Source: an uncultured Vogesella sp. (lineage in GTDB: Bacteria > Pseudomonadota > Gammaproteobacteria > Burkholderiales > Chromobacteriaceae). From it: a DNA stretch of 19,166 nt. A program made the translations under genes and the position numbers. Of the stretch, positions 6,503-13,572 are shown piece after piece. The notes under the pieces are model-generated. The model did not search any database. It saw nothing but the letters and a program-made list of their open reading frames with translations, and was not told where the DNA came from. How positions within the stretch are numbered: position 1 is the stretch's first letter; each line of letters begins with the position of its first letter. The stretch covers positions 1 to 19,166 of the forward strand of contig CAMLGD010000042.1 of assembly GCA_946479405.1 (NCBI GenBank), read 5' to 3'.

Positions 6503-8056
6503 ATGCTTGTGGATCACACCGGACAACCCATCACCAGCAAGAGCAGCGAACTGCAGGACGAACAGACCGCCAGCCTTGGCGGTATTACTTCGCGCTGGCC
6601 GGAACACCCCAGCCGTGGCCTGACACCGCAACGGCTGGTCGAGATCACCGATGCGGCCGAACGCGGCGACATCGCCGCACAGCACGAGCTGTTCGCCGAC
6701 ATGGAAGAGAAGGACGGCCACATCGCCACCGAGCTGGGTAAGCGCAAGCTGGCGTTGCTGGGGCTGGAGTGGCAACTGGAGCCGCCGCCGAACGCCAGCG
6801 CCGCCGAGCAGAAGCTGACCGAGGAAGTGGCCGAGTGGCTGAACAACCTGGACATGGAGGACATCCTGTTCGACATGGCCGACGCGCTGGGCCACGGCTT
6901 TGCTGCCCTCGAAATGCCATGGGACACCACCGGCAAGGTATGGCTACCGAAGAAGCTGGAGCATCGCCAACAAAACTGGTTCCAGTTCACTAAAGGAGAG
7001 CTACGCCTGCGTTCGGACAGCAGCTATGAGGGTGAAGCGCTGCGCCCCTTCAATTGGATTGTGCACAAACACAAGAGCCGCTCCGGTATTGCACCACGGG
7101 TAGGCCTGCACCGGGCACTGGTGTGGCCGTTCGTGTTCAAGAGCTACAGCGTGCGCGACCTGGCCGAGTTCCTGGAAATCTACGGCCTGCCGATGCGGCT
7201 GGGTAAATACCCGCCGGGCGCCACCGACAAGGAAAAAGCCACGCTGCTGCGGGCAGTGGCCAGCATCGGCCACAGCGCCGCCGGCATCATCCCGGAAGGC
7301 ATGGAGATCGAATTCCAGAATGCGGCCAACGGTTCGCATGATCCGTTCGCCTGGATGGTGGACTGGTGCGAGCGCACCGAGTCGAAAATCATCCTTGGCG
7401 GCACGCTCACCACCCAGGCCGACGGCAAGAGTTCCACCAATGCGCTAGGCAAAGTACATGACGAGGTGCGCAAAGACCTGCGCAATGCCGACGCCAAGCA
7501 GCTGGCCCGCACGGTGACTGCGCAACTGGTGTGGCCGATGCTGCAGCTCAACAAGCCGGGCATGACGCCAGATCGTTGCCCCCGCTTCAGCTTCAACCTG
7601 ACCGAGCCGGAAAGCCTGGAGCAGTTCGCCAACGCGCTGCCCAAGCTGGCGCAAAGCGGCATGCGCATCCCACTGGCCTGGGCACATGAGCGCCTGCAGA
7701 TTCCGCTGGCCAAGAAGGATGAAGCCATCCTGCAGGCGCCGGCCAAGCCAGCCACCACGCCCCCGGTGGAGGCACTGCGCTACCGGGCGGCGCTGAAGGC
7801 CGCCAGCGGCGAGGTGCTGCCGGCGGACCAGCTGGCCATCAACGAGGCCGGCGGCAAGCTGGATGGCCAGGCGGTGGAGAATGCTGCCGCCAAGATGCTG
7901 GCCCCGGTGATCGAGGCGCTGAAGCAAGGCGCCAGCCCGGAGCAGGCGCAGGACATGCTGGCCGAACTGTTCGACGCCATGCCGGAGCAGGACATGACCG
8001 AGCTGCTGGCGCGCGCCATCTTTGTGGCCGACCTGTGGGGGCGCATCAATGCCTGA
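6503..8056 (+). CDS. Portal protein, DUF935 family (Mu gp29)
   Basis: A 517-residue portal protein of the DUF935 family. Recognisable parts include the N-terminal 'LTPQRLVEITDAAERGD' and 'EKDGHIATELGKRKLALLGLEW', and the central 'YSVRDLAEFLEIYGLPMRLGKYPPGA' and 'KIILGGTLTTQADG' segments. The C-terminal tail (about 410-517) is Ala/Gln-rich and helical. It forms the dodecameric ring through which DNA enters and leaves the head. ATG 6503 follows GAGGG at 6491-6495. The 3' end overlaps the next gene by 8 bases. Confidence 0.93.
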   Translation: MLVDHTGQPITSKSSELQDEQTASLGGITSRWPEHPSRGLTPQRLVEITDAAERGDIAAQHELFADMEEKDGHIATELGKRKLALLGLEWQLEPPPNASAAEQKLTEEVAEWLNNLDMEDILFDMADALGHGFAALEMPWDTTGKVWLPKKLEHRQQNWFQFTKGELRLRSDSSYEGEALRPFNWIVHKHKSRSGIAPRVGLHRALVWPFVFKSYSVRDLAEFLEIYGLPMRLGKYPPGATDKEKATLLRAVASIGHSAAGIIPEGMEIEFQNAANGSHDPFAWMVDWCERTESKIILGGTLTTQADGKSSTNALGKVHDEVRKDLRNADAKQLARTVTAQLVWPMLQLNKPGMTPDRCPRFSFNLTEPESLEQFANALPKLAQSGMRIPLAWAHERLQIPLAKKDEAILQAPAKPATTPPVEALRYRAALKAASGEVLPADQLAINEAGGKLDGQAVENAAAKMLAPVIEALKQGASPEQAQDMLAELFDAMPEQDMTELLARAIFVADLWGRINA

Positions 8057-9317
8057 TCTGGCTTACGCCTTCGGCCTGCCCCCGGAGCAGGCCGTGGCCT
8101 GGTTCGAATCCAAGGGCTATGCGCTGGGCTTCAAGTGGCAGGACGTGTGGGAGCAGGCGCACGCCCGCGCCTTTACCGTGGCCGGGGTGATGAAACTGGA
8201 TGTGCTGCAGGACATCCGTGGCGCCCTGGACAAGGCGTTAAAAGACGGCAGCACCCTACGCGACTTTAACGCCAAGCTGATGCCGCTGCTGGAGGCCAAG
8301 GGCTGGCTGGGCAAAGGCTACCTGGTAGACCTGGACAGCGGCGAGATTCACGGCAAGCGGCTGAACGCACGCCGGCTGGAAACCATCTTCCGCACCAACA
8401 TGCAGTCGGCCTACATGGCCGGCCGCTGGCAAGCACTGTGGGCCGACCGCGAGGCGCGGCCGATCTGGACCTATTCCACCGTGGGCGACAACCGCGTGCG
8501 TCCCAAGCACAAGGTGCTGCACGGCATCACGCTGGCAGCCACCGACCCGTTCTGGCGCTACTACTTCCCGCCCAACGGCTGGAAGTGCCGCTGCCGGGTA
8601 CGGGCACTGACCCAGGCTCAGGTCAAGGCGCAGGGGCTGGAAGTGATCAGCAGCGAGGGGCATCTGCAGGAGGTGGAGCAAGCCTCCGCCCCGGACGGCG
8701 TGAAGCGCAAGGCCATGGCGTTCCAGACCCCGTCTGGCGCGCGCTTTGTCACCGATCCGGGTTTCGGCTTCAACCCCGGCCAGGCGGCCTACCAGCCGGA
8801 GCTGGACAACTACGCCGCCCCGGTGGCGCGGCAGTACGTGAAAGGCGTGCTGACCGGCCCCGAGTTCGGCCGCTGGTTCCAGCAGCTGGAGACGGGCGTG
8901 GCCGAGCGTCTGGCAGCGGGCGACAGCGTGGCCAGCATTCGCCAGGAACTGGCCGTGGGCCAGCGCTACCCGGTGGCCGTCCTGCACCAGGAAGACATGG
9001 CCCGCCTCGGCAGCCGCAGCCAGACCGTCTGGCTATCCGACGATACTCTGGCCAAGCAGTTTGCCCACCGCCAGGGACAGGACGTGGCGCTGGCCGACTA
9101 CTGGCGCGTGCAACAGGTGCTGGAGCAGCCGGTGTTGATCCTGGCCGAGCGAGACCAGCACATGAAGTTCGTGCAGCTGCAGGGACGCGGGTGGGTGGCG
9201 GTGGTGAAGGTAACGCGGGATGGCAGCGAGAACTGGCTGCAGACGTTCCACCCGATCAATGAGCGCGAACTGGAGTGGCTGAAGCGAAGCGGCAAGGTCA
9301 TCTGGGAGAAGAAGTAG
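8049..9317 (+). CDS. Head morphogenesis protein (Mu gp30/F) with toxin-like C-terminal domain
   Basis: A 422-residue protein. Residues about 30-190 are the Phage_Mu_F/SPP1 gp7-like domain, with 'FRTNMQSAYMAGRW' and the Cys-rich end 'YYFPPNGWKCRCRVRAL'; it acts in early head assembly and is a minor head component. After a linker, residues about 325-422 ('TVWLSDDTLAKQF', 'YWRVQQVLEQPVLIL', 'GWVAVVKVTRDGSENWLQTF') resemble the PBECR (Barnase/EndoU/ColicinE5-D/RelE-like) nuclease domains appended to MuF proteins. Nuclease activity is inferred, and I cannot fix catalytic residues. ATG 8049 lies inside the portal gene end. Confidence 0.9.
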   Translation: MPDLAYAFGLPPEQAVAWFESKGYALGFKWQDVWEQAHARAFTVAGVMKLDVLQDIRGALDKALKDGSTLRDFNAKLMPLLEAKGWLGKGYLVDLDSGEIHGKRLNARRLETIFRTNMQSAYMAGRWQALWADREARPIWTYSTVGDNRVRPKHKVLHGITLAATDPFWRYYFPPNGWKCRCRVRALTQAQVKAQGLEVISSEGHLQEVEQASAPDGVKRKAMAFQTPSGARFVTDPGFGFNPGQAAYQPELDNYAAPVARQYVKGVLTGPEFGRWFQQLETGVAERLAAGDSVASIRQELAVGQRYPVAVLHQEDMARLGSRSQTVWLSDDTLAKQFAHRQGQDVALADYWRVQQVLEQPVLILAERDQHMKFVQLQGRGWVAVVKVTRDGSENWLQTFHPINERELEWLKRSGKVIWEKK

Positions 9318-9398
9318 CCTCGGGAGGGACTCCCTGTCCCCTCACGCGATCCGTCTTGCGACGTCCTACGGCCGGGAGGTTCACCGTGTTTCCGAGGC
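9317..9398. other. Structured non-coding gap between F and G
   Basis: The 103 bases between the F and G genes carry no ORF. GGGAG (9322-9326) and CTCCC (9330-9334) form a 5-bp hairpin with a 3-base loop. GCCTCGG (9317-9323) pairs with CCGAGGC (9392-9398) as an outer 7-bp arm. A TATAAG hexamer at 9408-9413 could be a -10, but no -35 is evident at normal spacing. The hairpin lacks a T-run, so it is not an obvious terminator. Confidence 0.4.
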
Positions 9399-9420
9399 GT
9401 GTTCCAGTATAAGGGTATCC

Positions 9421-9963
9421 ATGATCGAACTGAAACAGGAAGTGGCGCACGTACTGGCGGCGCTGGCCGAGCTGGACCGGCGCGGCGAACAGAAGGCGCC
9501 GCTGATGCAGGCGCTGGCCGGCACCATGCTGGACGAGGTGGAGCAGAACTTTGCCGCCCAGGGCCGCCCGGCCTGGGCGGGCTTTGCCCCGGCCACCCTC
9601 AAGCGCCGCCAGGGCGGCAAGCTGCTGCAGGACAGCGGCCGCCTGGCCAGCAGCATCACCCCATCCAGCAACAACGACACGGCCCAGGTGGGCACCAACG
9701 TGGTGTATGCGGCCATCCACCACTTCGGTGGCGAGATCAAGCGCGCCGCTCGCTCGCAGCGGGTGTACTTCAAGCAGAACAAGGCAGGCGAGGTGGGCAC
9801 CCGCTTCGTGAAGAAGAGCCAGTCCAACTTCAGCCAGTGGGCCACCATTGGCGAACACACCCAGAAGATACCGGCGCGACCGTACCTGGTGCTGACTGAT
9901 ACCGGTATCCAGGAGATGGAAGAACAAACGGCCCGCTATTTCAGCGAGCCGTGGGATAGCTAA
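9421..9963 (+). CDS. Virion morphogenesis protein G (tail completion)
   Basis: A 180-residue protein of the phage virion morphogenesis family (Mu gpG, gp31). Typical features are 'RPAWAGFAPATLKRRQGGKLLQDSGRL' and 'GTNVVYAAIHHFGGEI', followed by a C-terminal 'IPARPYLVLTDTGIQEM'. Family members work at the head-tail joining end of assembly. ATG 9421 follows AAGGG at 9411-9415. Downstream lies not the protease gene, as expected from Mu, but a gene on the opposite strand whose stop is only 6 bases away. Confidence 0.9.
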   Translation: MIELKQEVAHVLAALAELDRRGEQKAPLMQALAGTMLDEVEQNFAAQGRPAWAGFAPATLKRRQGGKLLQDSGRLASSITPSSNNDTAQVGTNVVYAAIHHFGGEIKRAARSQRVYFKQNKAGEVGTRFVKKSQSNFSQWATIGEHTQKIPARPYLVLTDTGIQEMEEQTARYFSEPWDS

Positions 9964-9969
9964 ATGACG

Positions 9970-11409
9970 CTAGCTAAGGAAGATTCCTGGTGCGCTGGTG
10001 ATTGCATCGAAGTCGATGTCATCTGAGGCTCTTGCCCCGCCTGCAATAGTATAGCCTCCTTTAATTCTGCCTCTTGCTGGTGGTGTGACAATATCGAACC
10101 GCACCCCAGAAAGGCGTGTGTGATTCTCCAAAAGCTCCAGTGATAGCCTATCTAGTTCTTTCTTGATGTTCTCAGGGTTGGATTTGACACCGAAACCATA
10201 TAATTCCGAGTTAATTAAAACCCTTACAATTCCAGGGTTGTGATTTTTTAACTGTCTCCGACAAGCATCTTTTATCGTTGACTTGATGTTCTGTGTGCTG
10301 TCCATTAGTTCTTTTAAACGATAGCAAATTAGAATTGGTCGTTTCAGTCTCCTTACTAACATTTTTGACTCCTCCTCAAGTGGACTTAGCATGTGATGAA
10401 CTGTGTTGTGCCATTCATTCCACGAGTCAAAGTTCATTAAGTACTTCCATAGCTCCTCAGAGTCAGTTCTCATCGGCTTCGGAAGTTGTATTTCCTCACC
10501 ATCACATGGTGTTATTTTTATTCTAAAAGTACTTTTGTTTTTTCTTCTTATCCCATCTTTTATCATCTTGTCTATTGTTTTTGGGATTTCATTGATTCCA
10601 TTTGTGCTTAACACTTCGATTTCTACTAACGCGCCAATATTGTATTTTGATATTTCTTGGAATATCTTGTCTAATGCAATGCTGTTAAATGTTCGTCTAA
10701 AAATTCGTACCTTTTCTTCATATTCTATTTTTGCTTTGCACTCCAAATAAACATTGTCATTAATTGCCATGTCTGGACTAGCTTGTTCTGATTCCTCTAG
10801 TAAGCGCACATTGCCAATTTGTGCTTGAGATGCTGCAACCAAAAATTCATAAAGTGAAGGCAGCCACTGTTCACTCATCAGTCTTGGCAAGCGTTCATCT
10901 ATGTTTTTTATCTTGTCTTTTGCTATGGCAACATCTCTTAGAGAGATTAGTCGGTATATAAATTTGTCAGCGATAAAAAATTTATTCTCAGTTCTTTTTT
11001 TTAGAATTTCTTCGGTGCCAAATATTGCTTCAGCCATTGGGTGCATCCCATTTTTTGATGGAACTCCTTCTCGTAAAGCCCGAGCAATTCCCTTCATGGA
11101 AAGAATGTCAACGTCGGGATCAAGAACAAAGTCAACAAAATTGAGTTGCTGTTGATTTTCCAACCAATCTACTGGAAATAGGCTTTTGGCAAGTGGAAGT
11201 GCATCACTTAGCATTTCATGTGACACATCAATAAAAGAACCATTTATTATCATTTGCTTAATTCCTCTCTTAAACCTGAAATTGCGGTCATCAGCGTGCG
11301 TGTTGTTGCTTGCGAATAGCATAGCTTGGTCAAGGAGATGTTGGCCAGAACAAGGAAGGGCAGTAGCCGCGTGTATGAGTGAAATGTTGGCAAAGGAGTG
11401 CAGTGCCAC
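9970..11409 (-). CDS. Antisense cargo protein with PD-(D/E)XK-like motif; putative defence nuclease
   Basis: Up to 479 residues from GTG 11409. ATG 11253 (residue 53), preceded by AGAGGA, is an alternative start giving 427 residues. I do not recognise the protein as a whole. Residues 200-225 carry 'SPDMAIND' then 'VYLECKAK', matching the Pro-Asp ... Glu-Cys-Lys arrangement of PD-(D/E)XK nucleases (Asp213, Glu223, Lys225) with hydrophobic strands around it. Later strands 'ALVEIEV' (260-266), 'STFRIKI' (293-299) and 'PGIVRVLI' (392-399) suggest an alpha/beta protein. It has no signal peptide or membrane segment. It is markedly AT-rich and lies against the direction of the late operon between G and I, so it is almost certainly horizontally acquired and expressed in the lysogen. 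Defence or superinfection exclusion is inference. Confidence 0.8.
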   Translation of the reverse strand: MALHSFANISLIHAATALPCSGQHLLDQAMLFASNNTHADDRNFRFKRGIKQMIINGSFIDVSHEMLSDALPLAKSLFPVDWLENQQQLNFVDFVLDPDVDILSMKGIARALREGVPSKNGMHPMAEAIFGTEEILKKRTENKFFIADKFIYRLISLRDVAIAKDKIKNIDERLPRLMSEQWLPSLYEFLVAASQAQIGNVRLLEESEQASPDMAINDNVYLECKAKIEYEEKVRIFRRTFNSIALDKIFQEISKYNIGALVEIEVLSTNGINEIPKTIDKMIKDGIRRKNKSTFRIKITPCDGEEIQLPKPMRTDSEELWKYLMNFDSWNEWHNTVHHMLSPLEEESKMLVRRLKRPILICYRLKELMDSTQNIKSTIKDACRRQLKNHNPGIVRVLINSELYGFGVKSNPENIKKELDRLSLELLENHTRLSGVRFDIVTPPARGRIKGGYTIAGGARASDDIDFDAITSAPGIFLS

Positions 11410-11430
11410 ACCAGTAAGTTGTTTGTATGT

Positions 11431-11448
11431 TCTAACGCCACTCTAACG
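11431..11448. repeat. Tandem TCTAACG direct repeats upstream of the antisense gene
   Basis: TCTAACG occurs at 11431-11437 and 11442-11448, exactly 11 bases start to start, about one helical turn. On the minus strand this reads CGTTAGA twice, 22-39 bases upstream of the GTG 11409 start. Two same-face half-sites at that distance would suit a regulator binding the promoter of the minus-strand gene. Confidence 0.4.
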
Positions 11449-11479
11449 GCCTCTGTCGCCCATCCCTACCCATCATCCC

Positions 11480-11520
11480 GTTGTCGCACGCTCAGCTAAC
11501 ACCTACTGACGTGCGACAAC
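11480..11520. repeat. Perfect 11-bp inverted repeat between antisense gene and protease gene
   Basis: GTTGTCGCACG (11480-11490) and CGTGCGACAAC (11510-11520) are perfect inverted copies separated by 19 bases. On the plus strand the right arm is followed by TGCTTTTC, so a stem-loop terminator with a weak T-run is possible. A dimeric-protein operator or late-activator site at the equivalent of Mu PI is an alternative. It lies in the divergent intergenic region between the cargo gene and the protease gene. Confidence 0.6.
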
Positions 11521-11537
11521 TGCTTTTCACCCCCCTG

Positions 11538-11557
11538 TGCCGCCGATCATGGCGGCA
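11538..11557 (+). promoter_or_regulatory. Hairpin abutting the protease start codon
   Basis: TGCCGCC (11538-11544) and GGCGGCA (11551-11557) form a perfect 7-bp stem with a 6-base loop. The last base is the A of the ATG start codon at 11557. No Shine-Dalgarno sequence is visible upstream. The mRNA start site would be partly sequestered, which suggests translational control of the protease gene or an operator overlapping the start. Confidence 0.45.
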
Positions 11558-12591
11558 TGAAAACGAAACCTCTCCCCCAAGTCGCCGCGCTGTCTTTCGA
11601 GATCGCGGTGGACGGCAAAGCGATGCGCCTGGTGCCGGCCGGCAGCTTCCGTGCCCGCGATGGCCGGCCGTTTGATGCGCCGCACTGGTTCACCGACGCC
11701 AATATCGCCGCGCAGGTAATTCGCCGTGCCCAGGAAGAGAAAGACGACCTGGTCATTGATTACGAGCATCAGACCCTGCATTGCGAAATCAATGGCCAAC
11801 CGGCGCCGGCCGCCGGCTGGTTCAAAGAAATGGAGTGGCGCGACGGCCAGGGTCTTTATCTCCTGAATGTCCGCTGGACCAAAACCGCCCAGGCGCATAT
11901 CGACGCCGACGAATACCGCTATTTATCCCCCGTTTTTACCTACGACCCGCAAACCGGCGAAGTGCTGCGCATTTTGATGGCGGCATTGACCAATAAAGCC
12001 GGCCTCGATGGCCTGGACGATTTGTCACGCCTAGCGGTGAACCGTTTTTCCCTGACCCCCAACCACGCCCAGGAGGACACCGTGGACCTGAAAGAACTTT
12101 GCAAGCTGCTGGGCTTGCCGGAAACCGCCACCGAGACGGAAGCCCAGGCGGCACTGACTGCGCTGAATGCCAAAGCCGGCCAGGTAGATGGCTTGAACCA
12201 GCAAGTGGCCGCATTGAAAGCCAGCAGTAACCCCGACCCGGCGCAGTTCGTACCGGTAGCGGCGCTGCGCGAAGTGCAGCAGCAGCTGGCCACGCTGCAG
12301 AACGGCCAGACCGAAGCGCTGGTGAATGCCCTGATTAAGGAAGGCATGGCCGCCTGCAAGATCACCCCGGCACTGGAGGGCTGGGCACGTGACCTGGGCA
12401 AACAGAACGTCGCCGCATTGCGCGCCTTCCTGGATACCGCCCCGTCGCTGGCCAGCCTCAAGGATGGCCAGACCAATGGCGATGCCCCGGCTACCGGCGA
12501 GCATGGTTTGAATACCGAGGAACTGGCGGTGTGCAAACAGCTGGGCATGACCCCGGAAGCCTTCGCCCTGGAAAAAAAGGCGAGCCAATAA
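11557..12591 (+). CDS. Prohead protease with C-terminal scaffold (Mu gpI)
   Basis: A 344-residue Mu-like protease/scaffold fusion. The N-terminal half is the protease. 'DLVIDYEHQTL' carries the probable catalytic His, 'YRYLSPVFTYDP' the probable catalytic Ser, and 'AALTNKAGLDGLDDL' is the usual segment at the end of the protease part. From about residue 176 the protein becomes helical and Gln/Ala-rich like a capsid scaffold. It would cut scaffold and itself during head maturation. No other in-frame ATG/GTG/TTG start is available upstream. Translation may be limited by the hairpin at its start. It precedes the major head gene, as in Mu. Confidence 0.92.
   Translation: MKTKPLPQVAALSFEIAVDGKAMRLVPAGSFRARDGRPFDAPHWFTDANIAAQVIRRAQEEKDDLVIDYEHQTLHCEINGQPAPAAGWFKEMEWRDGQGLYLLNVRWTKTAQAHIDADEYRYLSPVFTYDPQTGEVLRILMAALTNKAGLDGLDDLSRLAVNRFSLTPNHAQEDTVDLKELCKLLGLPETATETEAQAALTALNAKAGQVDGLNQQVAALKASSNPDPAQFVPVAALREVQQQLATLQNGQTEALVNALIKEGMAACKITPALEGWARDLGKQNVAALRAFLDTAPSLASLKDGQTNGDAPATGEHGLNTEELAVCKQLGMTPEAFALEKKASQ
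12082..12591 (+). CDS. Nested scaffold protein from an internal in-frame start (Mu gpZ-like)
   Basis: AGGAGG at 12071-12076 stands 5 bases before GTG 12082, in frame with the protease gene (codon 176). Translation from it gives a 169-residue protein beginning 'VDLKELCKLLGLPETATETE', which is purely the helical scaffold part without protease residues. Mu makes its scaffold Z in this way from the 3' part of gene I, and lambda makes Nu3 from C. The internal ribosome binding site is stronger than that of the protease itself, consistent with scaffold being made in excess. Confidence 0.75.
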   Translation: MDLKELCKLLGLPETATETEAQAALTALNAKAGQVDGLNQQVAALKASSNPDPAQFVPVAALREVQQQLATLQNGQTEALVNALIKEGMAACKITPALEGWARDLGKQNVAALRAFLDTAPSLASLKDGQTNGDAPATGEHGLNTEELAVCKQLGMTPEAFALEKKASQ

Positions 12592-12648
12592 ACCCCGCGC
12601 CGCTGGAGGGTAAACCCTGCGAAGGCGGCGTAATACAGGAATGACGCA

Positions 12649-13560
12649 ATGAAGATCATTACCAAGGCAGTGCTGGATGCGCTGTTTATTGGCTACCGCG
12701 CCGAATTCAAAAAAGGCTTGGGCGCGGTGGAAAGCCAATATGTACGCATTGCCACCAAGGTGCCGTCGGTTACCGGCGCCAACCTTTATCCCTGGCTGGG
12801 CCAATTCCCCAAGCTGCGCGAATGGATTGGTGATCGCCAGGTAAAACAAATGGCGGCCGATGGTTACACCATCACCAATAAAACCTTTGAAGGCACCGTC
12901 GGGGTTGGCCGCACGCAAATCGAAGATGACCAGGAAGGCATCTTCAAGCCGATGTTCGACGAGATGGGCCGCGCAACTCAGTCTCACCCGGACGAACTGG
13001 TGTTCCCGCTGCTGGCGGCCGGCACCACCACGCTGTGCTTCGACGGCCAGAACTTCTTCGATACCGATCACCCGGTGTACCCGAACGTGGACGGTAGCGG
13101 TGTGCCGACCACCGTTTCCAACTTCGACGATGCCGGCGTCGGCGCCGGCCCGAAGTGGTACCTGCTGTGTACCTCCCGTGCGCTGAAGCCGCTGATCTTC
13201 CAGGAGCGCACCCAGCCGGAGCTGACCGCGATGACCGGCACCAGCGACGAAGTGGTGTTCCGCAGCGACCAGTTTGAGTTCGGCGTGCGCTACCGCTGCA
13301 ACGCCGGCTACGGCTTCTGGCAGTTTGCCTACTGCTCCAACCAGCCGCTGAACGAAGAAAACTTCCGCAAGGCGTTTGCGGCCATGGAGAAGTTCACCGC
13401 CGATGGCGGCCGCAAGCTGGGCATTACCCCGGACCTGCTGGTGGTGCCGACCGATCTGCGTGCCGCCGCTGAGACCCTGATCGAAGCCCAGATCAAGGAT
13501 GGCGGCGCCACCAACACCAATTACAAGAAGGTGGGCCTGATGGTCTCGCCGTGGCTGTAA
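12649..13560 (+). CDS. Major head protein (Mu gpT)
   Basis: A 303-residue major capsid subunit of the Mu gpT family. Recognisable segments are 'ALFIGYRAEFKKGL', 'YPWLGQFPKLREWIGDR', 'NKTFEGTVGVGRTQIEDDQ' and the C-terminal 'GGRKLGITPDLLVVPTDLR'. It has the HK97-like fold in its family and forms the icosahedral shell. Length is normal for Mu-like phages. The 57-base gap after the protease contains a small AGGGT/ACCCT hairpin (about 12607-12618). AGGA at 12636 precedes the ATG. Confidence 0.95.
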   Translation: MKIITKAVLDALFIGYRAEFKKGLGAVESQYVRIATKVPSVTGANLYPWLGQFPKLREWIGDRQVKQMAADGYTITNKTFEGTVGVGRTQIEDDQEGIFKPMFDEMGRATQSHPDELVFPLLAAGTTTLCFDGQNFFDTDHPVYPNVDGSGVPTTVSNFDDAGVGAGPKWYLLCTSRALKPLIFQERTQPELTAMTGTSDEVVFRSDQFEFGVRYRCNAGYGFWQFAYCSNQPLNEENFRKAFAAMEKFTADGGRKLGITPDLLVVPTDLRAAAETLIEAQIKDGGATNTNYKKVGLMVSPWL

Positions 13561-13572
13561 GGAGAGCGACGC

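Noticed and set aside
9958..11500. AGCTAA near the gpG stop and again at about 11495-11500 as target-site duplications flanking the cargo gene
   Set aside because: A 6-base match within about 1.5 kb is expected by chance, and it does not coincide with both gene boundaries.
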